A DNA stretch of 47,127 bases from contig JAHFNT010000003.1 of NCBI GenBank assembly GCA_023267195.1, positions 74,841 through 121,967 of the forward strand, written 5' to 3'. Each line of letters begins with the position of its first letter. The stretch's first letter is position 1. The notes beneath the pieces are model-generated. The model worked only from the letters and a program-made list of their open reading frames with translations. It did no database searches and was not told the DNA's origin. Source of the DNA: Candidatus Nomurabacteria bacterium. GTDB taxonomy: Bacteria > Patescibacteriota > Minisyncoccia > Phycocordibacterales > UBA9973. Position numbers and translations under genes: made by a program. Positions 32,709 to 40,606 of the stretch are shown one piece after another.

Positions 32709-33752
32709 TCAAATTAATTTATTTTGTAAACTAGCTGGAACATCAAACCCTAAATGCTCATAAGCCTTATTAGTAGCTACGCGTCCACGCGGGGAGCGTT
32801 CGAGGAGGCCGAGCTGGATCAAGTAAGGTTCAATCACTTCTTCGACGGTTGCTTCTTCTTCGGACATGGCGGCCGCCATAGTCTTGAGACCAACAGGTCC
32901 GCCGTTAAATTTTTCAATCAAGATTTCCAAAAATTTACGATCCGATTGATTCAAGCCAATTTCATCGATCGCGAGCATGTTGAGCGCATCTTTGACCGTT
33001 TTTAAATCTAAACTTTTTTTATGCACCTGCGCAAAATCTCGACAACGCTTTAAAAAATAATTAGCCGTGCGCGGAGTGAAGCGGCTGCGTTTCGCGATTT
33101 CTTTCAGAGCATCATTTTCTAATTCTGTTTTTAAAAGTTTACTAGATCTTTCGATGATTTTGGCAATTTCTTCGTTGGAATAAAATTCCAAACGAAAAAC
33201 CCCACCAGAAAAACGTGAGCGAAGCGGAGAGGAGACCATGGCGACGCGCGTGGTGGCGGCGATCAAGGTAAACGGTGGTAGATCGAGCTGGATCGTGCGC
33301 GCCGAAGGACCTTTGCCGATGATTATATCTAAAACTCCAGACTCCATCGCTGGATATAAAATTTCTTCTACCATTTTATTTAAGCGATGAATTTCGTCGA
33401 TGAAAAGGATGTCTCCCGAGGCAAGATTGGTCAAAATAGAAGCCAAATCACCCACTTTTTCAATCGCTGGGCCGGAAGTAATCTTCATTTGTCGGCCAGT
33501 TTCTTTGGCGATCAGATGCGCCAAAGTAGTTTTTCCTAGTCCAGGGGGGCCGTAAAAGAGGATGTGCTCCGGGATGTGTCCGCGCCCTTCGGCAGCCTGT
33601 AATAGTATTTTAACGTTGTCTTTTATGTGTTTTTGGCCAATATACTCGTCCCAATGGGTTGGACGCAGGGTTTGATCTAAAAAGGAGTCATCAGAAACAA
33701 CTCCTTTTTCCGAGCTTGAATTATCTATTTCGTTTGTTTTTTTGCTTGACAT
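32709..33752 (-). CDS. ruvB: Holliday junction branch migration ATPase RuvB
   Basis: AAA+ motor that drives branch migration with RuvA. 347 aa. Seen: LRPTHWDEYIGQKHIKDN (N-terminal RuvB hallmark), Walker A GPPGLGKTTLAH, Walker B ILFIDEIHRL, the sensor region TLIAATTRVAMVSSPLRSRF and the C-terminal winged helix ending GRVATNKAYEHLGF. It is divergent from the structured RNA upstream. A perfect plus-strand promoter (TTGACA at 33746) overlaps its first codons, so the RNA promoter and ruvB expression may interfere. Confidence 0.96.
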   Translation of the reverse strand: MSSKKTNEIDNSSSEKGVVSDDSFLDQTLRPTHWDEYIGQKHIKDNVKILLQAAEGRGHIPEHILFYGPPGLGKTTLAHLIAKETGRQMKITSGPAIEKVGDLASILTNLASGDILFIDEIHRLNKMVEEILYPAMESGVLDIIIGKGPSARTIQLDLPPFTLIAATTRVAMVSSPLRSRFSGGVFRLEFYSNEEIAKIIERSSKLLKTELENDALKEIAKRSRFTPRTANYFLKRCRDFAQVHKKSLDLKTVKDALNMLAIDEIGLNQSDRKFLEILIEKFNGGPVGLKTMAAAMSEEEATVEEVIEPYLIQLGLLERSPRGRVATNKAYEHLGFDVPASLQNKLI

Positions 33753-33774
33753 TGATTTTATATTATGCTATACT
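33746..33774 (+). promoter_or_regulatory. consensus sigma-70-type promoter pointing into the RNA gene region
   Basis: TTGACA (33746-33751), a 17-base spacer, and TATACT (33769-33774) with a TG extension (TGcTATACT). This is the best-formed promoter in the window, and its -35 lies in the 5' end of ruvB. Confidence 0.75.
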
Positions 33775-33876
33775 GGGGAAGTATTGTGAAAGTAAGGCTT
33801 TTATTAACACAGTATACACATAGCTATACACATTATAGCATTTGCGTTCTTTTACATATAGTATAATCTTCCCAGT
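33772..33876. repeat. inverted and direct repeats in the ruvB-RNA intergenic region
   Basis: ACTGGGGAAG (33772-33781) is repeated in inverted form as CTTCCCAGT (33868-33876), each abutting a -10-like box. Between them is a tandem repeat: TATACACATAGC, then TATACACATTATAGC. This may be an operator array or a short structured transcript. Confidence 0.5.
33862..33867 (+). promoter_or_regulatory. -10 box closest to the structured RNA
   Basis: TATAAT about 34 bases before the closing stem of the RNA. No clear -35 at 16-18 bases. Confidence 0.45.
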
Positions 33877-33900
33877 GTGTTTTTTGGGGAGATTTATAAG

Positions 33901-34053
33901 AAGGCATTAATCTCTAAGCAATCAGCCATCGGTTATACGAATTTGCGTAGGACGTTCTGGTTCTATTTATAGACCACTGGAACTATCCTATAATATTTTG
34001 TTACTCTCGGGGCCCAGCCCTGAAAGGATTGTTTAGAGATTAATGCTTTTTTC
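33901..34053 (+). ncRNA. structured small RNA, 6S RNA-like
   Basis: No ORF occupies this stretch, but it folds strikingly. A 23-bp closing stem pairs 33901-33923 (AAGGCATTAATCTCTAAGC...) with 34027-34049 (...GAGATTAATGCTTT), with only two G-U pairs. It is followed by a TTTTTTCTTTT run that would terminate transcription. Inside, a long hairpin uses TAGGA, GTTC, TGG and TCTAT against ATAGA, CCA, GAAC and TCCTA. Both strands between the stem and hairpin are largely unpaired, forming a central bubble, with a small GGGC-cca-GCCC hairpin on the 3' side. Length of about 150 nt, closing stem, large bubble and 3'-side mini-hairpin match 6S RNA, the RNA that mimics an open promoter and sequesters RNA polymerase. 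Family assignment is inference; the structure is directly visible. Confidence 0.7.
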
Positions 34054-34064
34054 TTTTGGAGTGT

Positions 34065-34070
34065 TATAAT
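34065..34070 (+). promoter_or_regulatory. -10 box of the 595-aa secreted protein
   Basis: TATAAT six bases before the ATG at 34077. It lies inside the track's longer ORF (34056), arguing for the later start and a leaderless mRNA. Confidence 0.65.
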
Positions 34071-34076
34071 TTAGGA

Positions 34077-35864
34077 ATGATTCAACCAAAAGAGAAAAAA
34101 ATAAAAAATATATTACCAATTTATTTTTTATTCGTTTTGAGTTTGCTAATTTTTTCTGGAGCTTCCTCGGCGGAAGCGATGGAAGTTGGAACTCTTTCTT
34201 TTAATCCTCTTACTGTGTCTTCTGGTGATACTCTCAATATAATTTTATCTGGGGTATCGGCTACTATTCCTGACAATACTGTTACTCGCCTCTGGATTGA
34301 TAAAGATGAAGGTTCTGGCTATTCTGGCGCCAAAGATTTCGGTTCCTGGGTAACTGTCGGTGATTTAAAGCGCGGGATTAAACGAATCATTAGTTGTAAT
34401 AAGTCAAAAAATTATACCCCAGGAGAAACGGTCAGTTTGTCTGGAAAATTATTGAAACAACAATTATATCTGACCTATGAAGGAACAGGCCAACGCTCCA
34501 ATACAGTGACCTACACAACCGATTGCCGGGGAGCATCGGAGATTTCCATGAAATTACTCAAGTTGCTGCCCGACTATACTGCTGGGGGTAAAAAATATAC
34601 AAATATGGGTGCTTTTAATGCTGATGTTTTTAGTACAAGTAAAGCCGGGCTTACCACTAATGTATTTTTTACTTATTATGATTATCGCCAGAATAACAAT
34701 GGAACTGTTGATTGGTCATATCCTTGTATGGTTGGGTATAGTAAATGTATAAGGCCTAACTCGTTATTAAAATCTTACGGAAATAAGACTGGCCGCCGAG
34801 TATTTTCTCTTGAAGATCCAATGAACCCTAAAATACAAGAATCTGGAACAATCTGGGATATAGATACGGACAATGATCAATATGGAGATGCGGCAGTTGG
34901 TCTGCGAACACGATGGGCCGTAACCAGTGACGATGGCGAATATTCAGCCATTACCAACTCACAGTATAATCTGTTTGCTCAACAAAAAGGGGGATCTTAT
35001 CGTTATATTGTAAATGCCAATGGGGGGGAAAGATTGGTTGGAATTATTAAAGCGGGGGCCAATACTTATTTGATTGGAAAGACGGGAGTTTATAATATGA
35101 CGAATTTAAAAAATCAACCAATTGTACAAGCTACAGGAGTTAATCGTTTTAGTAGTAATCAAAGTTATTTTAAAGATATGCCACCCAATACGCCAAACTC
35201 GAAAAATTTCTCTCCAGGAGATGGGGATGAAAATATTGTTTTAGGAGATACTTTTGCCAGGGTTGTCTTTGGCTATGCTGCCGGAAAAGATAGTACTAAT
35301 ATTCTTCAAACTCCCAAATTGGAAATGTATTCATTTAATCAGAGCTCGCCAGTCATCAGTTATCCATTGCCATCTTCAGTGCTTGGTGTCGGATTAATGG
35401 GGTTAAATTGGTTAAAAACAGGCCTAGTAACCCCAGACGGCAAAAAGTATGTGATTTTAGGGTCTGATAAAAAAATTTTTATTTACCAAGTTAGTTTAGA
35501 TGGTAAAACATTTATACCAATTGCGGAGAATTTAACTATACCTAATGTGTCTTTAGTGGGATCAGCTTATGTTACTTGGCTAGATAGTACTGTTGGAGTG
35601 GTGATAAATGGAGAGCCGGCGGTAATGATCTTTAATACAGATAAAGGTACAGTTAATCCTAAAATTTTTAAATTTTCAGATCTCAAAGAAGGCATCGTAA
35701 AAAATGTTCCCGCTCGAGTAGTGGGAGGGGGTATATCTAAAGTTCAAACGGCAGCGGCTTATATAAAAGGAAACACTACTTATGTGTACACCTCGAGTGG
35801 TCCTGGGTATGGCATTGGCGGTAGTAAACAAATCGCTGTTTGGGATTTGTCCGGGGTACACTAA
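34077..35864 (+). CDS. secreted protein of unknown function with signal peptide
   Basis: 595 aa from the ATG at 34077. Basic N-terminus (PKEKKIKN), then a hydrophobic core (ILPIYFLFVLSLLIFSGASS) and a likely cleavage after AEA. The mature protein begins with a beta domain (SFNPLTVSSGDTLNIILSGV) and has only a few Cys residues. The later part contains Gly-, Asn- and Tyr-rich repeat-like strands (YVILGSDKKIFIYQVSLDGK, PAVMIFNTDKG) that suggest a propeller or other beta fold. No known family is recognised. It stands alone between the 6S-like RNA and the convergent PilB/GspE gene, 17 bases from its stop, with no terminator seen. Confidence 0.8.
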   Translation: MIQPKEKKIKNILPIYFLFVLSLLIFSGASSAEAMEVGTLSFNPLTVSSGDTLNIILSGVSATIPDNTVTRLWIDKDEGSGYSGAKDFGSWVTVGDLKRGIKRIISCNKSKNYTPGETVSLSGKLLKQQLYLTYEGTGQRSNTVTYTTDCRGASEISMKLLKLLPDYTAGGKKYTNMGAFNADVFSTSKAGLTTNVFFTYYDYRQNNNGTVDWSYPCMVGYSKCIRPNSLLKSYGNKTGRRVFSLEDPMNPKIQESGTIWDIDTDNDQYGDAAVGLRTRWAVTSDDGEYSAITNSQYNLFAQQKGGSYRYIVNANGGERLVGIIKAGANTYLIGKTGVYNMTNLKNQPIVQATGVNRFSSNQSYFKDMPPNTPNSKNFSPGDGDENIVLGDTFARVVFGYAAGKDSTNILQTPKLEMYSFNQSSPVISYPLPSSVLGVGLMGLNWLKTGLVTPDGKKYVILGSDKKIFIYQVSLDGKTFIPIAENLTIPNVSLVGSAYVTWLDSTVGVVINGEPAVMIFNTDKGTVNPKIFKFSDLKEGIVKNVPARVVGGGISKVQTAAAYIKGNTTYVYTSSGPGYGIGGSKQIAVWDLSGVH

Positions 35865-35881
35865 AATTCAGCTTTGTAGTT

Positions 35882-37579
35882 TTATTCCTCGTTTAGATTA
35901 ACTACGCTCTGCACTTCTGCAAAAGAAGTAACGCCGTTTATTATTTTTACTAGGCCGTCTTGGCGCATAGATAGTATCCCTTGAGTGCTTGCCACTTTTT
36001 TTATTTCACGCTCACTTGGATTTTCTGGCATAATTTTTTCTATGGCCTCATCTGTCTTAATTGCTTCAAAAATCCCGATTCGTCCCTTATAGCCAGTCTT
36101 GTTGCATTTGTCGCACCCCACGGCAGCGAAAAGCCTTAAGGGCGCATCGGGGTTTAGATTATAATTCGAAAGTTTTTTGCCCTCAGCAATCATTCCGTTC
36201 ATGATTGATTTGATAGTTTCTATTTCTTTGGGTGTCACTTCTTTTTCTTTTTTACAAAATGCGCAAAGTTTGCGGACTAAACGTTGGGCCATAGAGACAG
36301 ATAAAGCCGAAACTAAAATTTTTGGATTTACTCCCAGATCTATAAGTCTAGGTATAACTCCCGCTGCATTGTTGGTGTGCAGAGTGGAGAAGACCATATG
36401 TCCAGTCAGAGAGGATTGCACGGCGATCTCGGCCGTGTCGCTGTCGCGGATTTCTCCGACCATGATTACATCGGGATCTTGGCGGAGTGCTGAGCGCAAT
36501 CCTTCAGGGAAAGTGTACCCTCTTTCAATATTGATTTGAGTTTGCGTTATCCCTTTTAGGTGGTATTCAACAGGATCTTCAATGGTGATTATATTTATTT
36601 CTGGCGTGTAAATTCTTCGCAAAAAGGCATAAAGAGTGGTAGTTTTTCCAGAACCAGTCGGTCCAGTGACTAAAATGAGCCCATTTGGTTTTATAATTTC
36701 TTCCTTTATGATTTCAAAAAGGCCGGGTTCAATTCCTAATTCTTCCATTTCTACCTGCAGGGATTTTGGATCCAGTATGCGCATTACGATCGATTCTCCA
36801 TAAGATCCCGGAATAAAAGAACTACGGATGCTTATCTCTTCATCTCCCTCCATAATATTAAAACGCCCGTCTTGCGCTATCGTGGAGGTCAACTTCATTC
36901 CAGAAAGAAGCTTGATGCGAGAATTAAGCAATCTATACACATCAGTTCCGAAGAAATTTATGTCTTGTAACACGCCATCTAAGCGCAGACGCAGACGGCC
37001 GCGTTCCTTTTCCGGTTCGATGTGGATGTCCGAAGCTTTGATAGCTATGGCGCCTGCTAAAATCACCTCCAGTAGCCGGGAAATTTTGTGAATTTTGTTT
37101 CCTTCCAATGTTTCCGCTACCATCTTCTGGATATCCTGCATCTTCTCTATCTTTTTGGCGGTTTCTCTCAGCACTTCTCCTGAAATATCCAAGCCTCCGA
37201 CCATCGAACTTTCCGCCATGGAGATTTCTTTATATCTTTCCCAAACTTTATTTATACTTGCCGTTGATGCCATGTAAAAAGTAGGAGTCAGGCTTTTTCG
37301 TTCCATCTCTTCTTTCAATTTATTTATCAAATCATCGGAAGGTATTTTTAGTGCGATAAAAATATTTTTGCCGAAAAGTTTAAAAGGCGCGATGTTCATT
37401 TCTCTGGAATCTTTTTCGCTTATGGCGCGGAGTGCTTCATTGTCTACCCCTAGTCGGTACAGATCAATATACGGGAGATGATACTTTGCTTCCGCTAGGG
37501 TAGCCACCAATTCCTCCTCTTCTTGTTTACGCAAATCCTCTAGTTGTTTGTTTTGTTTTTCGTCGTCAAATAAAGCCAT
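35882..37579 (-). CDS. PilB/GspE-type ATPase (type IV pilus / type II secretion)
   Basis: Hexameric ATPase that drives pilus extension or pseudopilus assembly at the inner membrane. 565 aa. N-terminal MshEN-like domain (about 1-140); then the catalytic part with ASDIHIEPEKERGRLRLRLDG, Walker A LVTGPTGSGKTTTLYAF (near 304-311), Asp box TIEDPVEYHL, Walker B RSALRQDPDVIMVGEIRD, His box SLTGHMVFSTLHTN, and the Zn-binding CxxC pairs CAFCKK (near 438) and CDKCNKTGYKGR (near 488). It is alone, so the other pilus genes must be elsewhere. Start ATG 37579, seven bases from an extended -10 box. Confidence 0.93.
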   Translation of the reverse strand: MALFDDEKQNKQLEDLRKQEEEELVATLAEAKYHLPYIDLYRLGVDNEALRAISEKDSREMNIAPFKLFGKNIFIALKIPSDDLINKLKEEMERKSLTPTFYMASTASINKVWERYKEISMAESSMVGGLDISGEVLRETAKKIEKMQDIQKMVAETLEGNKIHKISRLLEVILAGAIAIKASDIHIEPEKERGRLRLRLDGVLQDINFFGTDVYRLLNSRIKLLSGMKLTSTIAQDGRFNIMEGDEEISIRSSFIPGSYGESIVMRILDPKSLQVEMEELGIEPGLFEIIKEEIIKPNGLILVTGPTGSGKTTTLYAFLRRIYTPEINIITIEDPVEYHLKGITQTQINIERGYTFPEGLRSALRQDPDVIMVGEIRDSDTAEIAVQSSLTGHMVFSTLHTNNAAGVIPRLIDLGVNPKILVSALSVSMAQRLVRKLCAFCKKEKEVTPKEIETIKSIMNGMIAEGKKLSNYNLNPDAPLRLFAAVGCDKCNKTGYKGRIGIFEAIKTDEAIEKIMPENPSEREIKKVASTQGILSMRQDGLVKIINGVTSFAEVQSVVNLNEE

Positions 37580-37586
37580 TACATGA

Positions 37587-37592
37587 ATTATA
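37587..37592 (-). promoter_or_regulatory. extended -10 box of the PilB/GspE gene
   Basis: TTGCTATAAT on the minus strand, seven bases from the ATG; identical to the PBP1A promoter string. Confidence 0.6.
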
Positions 37593-37610
37593 GCAATAAA
37601 TGAGGAGCAT

Positions 37611-37628
37611 AAACAAATTCATTTGTTT
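37611..37628. promoter_or_regulatory. perfect inverted repeat, possible operator
   Basis: AAACAAAT-TC-ATTTGTTT (8-2-8) in the divergent pilB/polA intergenic region. Confidence 0.5.
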
Positions 37629-37647
37629 AATGTCCGAATGCAATTGC

Positions 37648-37664
37648 TATATGGTATCCATATA
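37648..37664. promoter_or_regulatory. second perfect inverted repeat upstream of polA
   Basis: TATATGG-TAT-CCATATA (7-3-7), ending 11 bases before the TATCAT -10 box (37675-37680) of polA. The position suits a repressor site. Confidence 0.5.
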
Positions 37665-37674
37665 TCTTAAGTGG

Positions 37675-37680
37675 TATCAT
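37675..37680 (+). promoter_or_regulatory. -10 box of polA
   Basis: TATCAT seven bases before the GTG start at 37688. Confidence 0.45.
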
Positions 37681-37687
37681 TTACATA

Positions 37688-40114
37688 GTGCCTGAAGTAA
37701 TAAATCACAATATAAAAAAGCTAGTTTTGCTCGATTCTCACGCCATAATTCACCGTGCCTATCATGCTCTGCCTGAATTTTTATCCTCCAACGGAGAACC
37801 AACTGGTGCTCTGTACGGGCTTGCTAGTATGTTGATGAAGATAATTACTGATTTGAAACCAGACTATATTATCGCTTGTTATGATTTACCCCAGAAAACT
37901 TTTAGGCACGAAGCGTATGATGCCTACAAAGCTGGCCGGGCGAAAGCGGACGAGGCGCTGATCGCGCAGCTAAAAAATTCCCGACAAATTTTTGAAGCTT
38001 TCAATATTCCCATTTATGATGCCCCGGGTTTTGAAGCTGATGATGTTTTAGGGACAATAGTCGAAAAATATAAAAAAAATAAAAACATAGATATTATTAT
38101 CGCTTCGGGAGACATGGATACGATGCAGCTCGTGGATGATAAAAAAGTGCAGGTTTATACTTTGAAGAAGGGAATCAACGACACGATTTTATACGACGAG
38201 GAGGCAGTTCTGGAGCGTTTTCATTTTAAGCCAAAATTTTTACCAGATTACAAAGGGTTGCGCGGAGATCCGTCCGACAACATTGTTGGTATAAAAGGTA
38301 TCGGAGAAAAAACCGCTGAAAATTTGATTGTAAATTTTGGAACAATAGAAGAAATTTATAAAAAAATTAAAAAAGATAAAGAAACCTTTTTGAAAATAGG
38401 TATTTCCGAGAGAATGATCGAACTTTTAAAAAATAACGAAGAAGAAGCCTTGTTTTCTAAAACATTAGCCACTATCCGCACAGATGCGCCGATCAATTTT
38501 GAATTACCGGAAAAAACTTTTTGGGAAAACGCGGATTTAAAAAAAATAGAACAAGTATTTATTAAATTTGAATTTCGCAGCTTATTTGCCAGATTAAAAA
38601 ACTTTTTTGGGAATGGGCAGAAGGCAAATCCAGCAGAATTTTCTCAGGTCCTCGGTTCTCCGGGGCCCCATACCCCGGCCAGACCATTCGAAAATTCTCT
38701 AGATTTGCCTTCTGCAAAAAAACTTCAAGAAGCCAGTATCGCTCTTTGGCTTATCAACTCTGACATTTCAAATCCCAAATTGGAAGATATTTTGATGTTC
38801 GCCAAGACTTCTTCCTTTGAAGTGGCTTATGAATATATTTTTAAAATATTGAAAGAAAAAAAACTAGATAAAGTTTATGAGGAAATAGAACTTCCGATCG
38901 TGCCAGTGGTGAAAGAAATGGAAGATCATGGAATTTTGATAGATAAAAAATATTTTGAAAAATTATCAGAAGAATATCACAAAGAATTAGATGTTTTAAC
39001 GAAAAAAATATACAAAATGGCCGGAGTGGAGTTCAATATAAATTCACCGAAACAATTAGGAGAAGTGCTTTTTGGCAAATTGGGCTTAAAATCAAGCAAA
39101 AAAAAGAGTGCCAGTGGTTCTTTCTCTACCAAGATCTCTGTCTTGGAAGAACTAGAAGAAGATAATTTAATTATCAAAGAAATAATGGCATATCGTGAAT
39201 TACAAAAATTACTCTCTACCTACATCGATGTAATTCCGAAAATGGTGGCGGAAGATGGACGTTTACACGCAAAGTTTTTACAAAACGGAACTACCACCGG
39301 AAGATTTTCTTCACAGGACCCAAATTTGCAGAATTTACCAATCAAAACAGAGTTAGGGAAGAAAATTCGCCATGGTTTTGTCGCCCAAAAAGGCTCGAAG
39401 CTTTCTGCTTTTGATTATAGTCAGATTGAATTGCGGGTGATCGCGATGCTTTCAGGGGATAAAAAGATGACGCAAGTTTTCAAAGACAAAAAAGATATTC
39501 ACGCGGGGGTAGCTTCTTTTGTTTTTGAAGTACCGATAGAAAAAGTCGATTTAGAGATGCGTCGTCAGGCGAAAGTGATAAATTTTGGCATTATTTATGG
39601 CATGGGTGTTTCGGCGCTTCGCAAGAATCTTGGAGGTACACGCGAAGAGGCGCAAAAGTTTTATAATAATTATTTTAATCAATTTTCCGGGGTGCGTGAT
39701 TATCTAGAAAGTATTAAGACTTTTGCTATTAAAAATTCTTATACCGAAACATTATTTGGGCGCAGAAGATATTTCCCCAATATTAATTCTAGAATTCCTT
39801 TTTTGAAAAACATGGCTGAACGTACCGCGACCAACGCTCCAGTGCAAGGGACAGCCGCAGATATTATTAAGCTTGCTATTAGACTAGCCGAGGAAGATTT
39901 GAAAAAAGCGAATTTGTTGGATCGGGTACATCTCGTGCTACAGATTCATGATGAGCTTGTTTACGAAATAGAAGAAAAAGTGCTCAAAGAAGCCGAAGTT
40001 ATCATAAAAAAAGCGATGGAAGAAGTTCTGGAACGCTCCTATCTACACTATAAAGCCGAGATACCTCTTTCCGTCCATTCTGGTTCGGGAGACAATTTGG
40101 GGGAAGTAAAATAA
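37688..40114 (+). CDS. polA: DNA polymerase I
   Basis: Gap-filling and Okazaki-primer-removing polymerase. 808 aa with a GTG start. The 5'-3' nuclease domain (about 1-295) shows LLDSHAIIHRAYHALP, FEADDVLGT and DYKGLRGDPSDNIVGIKGIG (H3TH). The middle part (about 310-400) is too short for an active 3'-5' exonuclease and lacks its motifs, so proofreading is probably absent. The polymerase domain has FDYSQIELRVIAML (motif A), RRQAKVINFGIIYGMG (motif B) and QIHDELVYE (motif C). A palindromic element at 38647-38685 (13 codons) lies exactly at the junction of the nuclease and middle domains. Divergent from the pilB gene, with two inverted repeats in the gap. Confidence 0.97.
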   Translation: MPEVINHNIKKLVLLDSHAIIHRAYHALPEFLSSNGEPTGALYGLASMLMKIITDLKPDYIIACYDLPQKTFRHEAYDAYKAGRAKADEALIAQLKNSRQIFEAFNIPIYDAPGFEADDVLGTIVEKYKKNKNIDIIIASGDMDTMQLVDDKKVQVYTLKKGINDTILYDEEAVLERFHFKPKFLPDYKGLRGDPSDNIVGIKGIGEKTAENLIVNFGTIEEIYKKIKKDKETFLKIGISERMIELLKNNEEEALFSKTLATIRTDAPINFELPEKTFWENADLKKIEQVFIKFEFRSLFARLKNFFGNGQKANPAEFSQVLGSPGPHTPARPFENSLDLPSAKKLQEASIALWLINSDISNPKLEDILMFAKTSSFEVAYEYIFKILKEKKLDKVYEEIELPIVPVVKEMEDHGILIDKKYFEKLSEEYHKELDVLTKKIYKMAGVEFNINSPKQLGEVLFGKLGLKSSKKKSASGSFSTKISVLEELEEDNLIIKEIMAYRELQKLLSTYIDVIPKMVAEDGRLHAKFLQNGTTTGRFSSQDPNLQNLPIKTELGKKIRHGFVAQKGSKLSAFDYSQIELRVIAMLSGDKKMTQVFKDKKDIHAGVASFVFEVPIEKVDLEMRRQAKVINFGIIYGMGVSALRKNLGGTREEAQKFYNNYFNQFSGVRDYLESIKTFAIKNSYTETLFGRRRYFPNINSRIPFLKNMAERTATNAPVQGTAADIIKLAIRLAEEDLKKANLLDRVHLVLQIHDELVYEIEEKVLKEAEVIIKKAMEEVLERSYLHYKAEIPLSVHSGSGDNLGEVK
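38647..38685. repeat. palindromic element in frame in polA
   Basis: Core CCGGGGccccataCCCCGG (38660-38678) inside GGTC...GACC ends. The 39 bases are 13 codons, placed in an interdomain linker. Confidence 0.65.
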
Positions 40115-40138
40115 TAGACTTGTGCTAGAATAAGGAGG

Positions 40139-40597
40139 ATGGACAATCAGACTCAAAAACAAAGCGTACATAAGATTTTAGCGCATTCATATGCGATGCA
40201 TTTTGGTCTATTTATCTTTGGTGTTGTTTTAGACGTGGTTTTTGGTTTAAAAGTTTTTACTAATTCAGTTTTGGTGTCTTTGGGAATTATTTTGTTGGTG
40301 TTTGGAAGCATTTTAATACCTTGGGCTCAATACACTTCTCATCGTCTAAAGAAGGAAAATATAACCAAAGAAACTTTTTGTCATGGACCTTATTGTTATA
40401 CACGCACTCCTACCAACTTCGGTCTTTTGTTTGTGACTTTGGGTTTTGGATTGATTATCAATGCTTTTTTTGTGATGGTTTTCTCTCTCGTGTCTTTTGT
40501 TTTCGCCAAGTTTGTTTTCTTAAAAAAAGAAGAACAACTCTTAGTTCTAAAATACGGCGCGCCATATTTAGAATATAAAAAATCCGTTCATTTTTAA
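40139..40597 (+). CDS. isoprenylcysteine carboxyl methyltransferase/PEMT-like membrane protein
   Basis: 152 aa with four hydrophobic segments (about 25-45, 48-70, 95-110, 110-130). The family signature is visible: HGPYCYTRTPTNFGLLF (G-x-Y-x-x-x-R-x-P) followed by a C-terminal E-x-x-L-x-x-x-x-G-x-x-Y-x-x-Y (KKEEQLLVLKYGAPYLEYKKS). Such integral membrane methyltransferases modify lipids or prenylated or other thiols using SAM; the substrate here is unknown. The usual R-H-P is R-T-P in this protein. AAGGAGG touches the ATG directly, so it could hardly serve as a Shine-Dalgarno for that codon, and TAGAAT lies just before it. Ten bases separate it from the next gene. Confidence 0.75.
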   Translation: MDNQTQKQSVHKILAHSYAMHFGLFIFGVVLDVVFGLKVFTNSVLVSLGIILLVFGSILIPWAQYTSHRLKKENITKETFCHGPYCYTRTPTNFGLLFVTLGFGLIINAFFVMVFSLVSFVFAKFVFLKKEEQLLVLKYGAPYLEYKKSVHF

Positions 40598-40606
40598 TTT
40601 ATTTAT

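Noticed and set aside
32509-32712. 67-aa minus-strand ORF across the ruvB-ruvC gap
   Set aside because: Its sequence is translated repeat DNA and it overlaps the true start of ruvC in another frame.
33901-34053. tmRNA, RNase P RNA or SRP RNA as identity of the structured RNA
   Set aside because: No tRNA-like ends, no conserved RNase P core (GAGGAAAGTC-type) and no SRP GGAA tetraloop/AGCAGG pair are visible.
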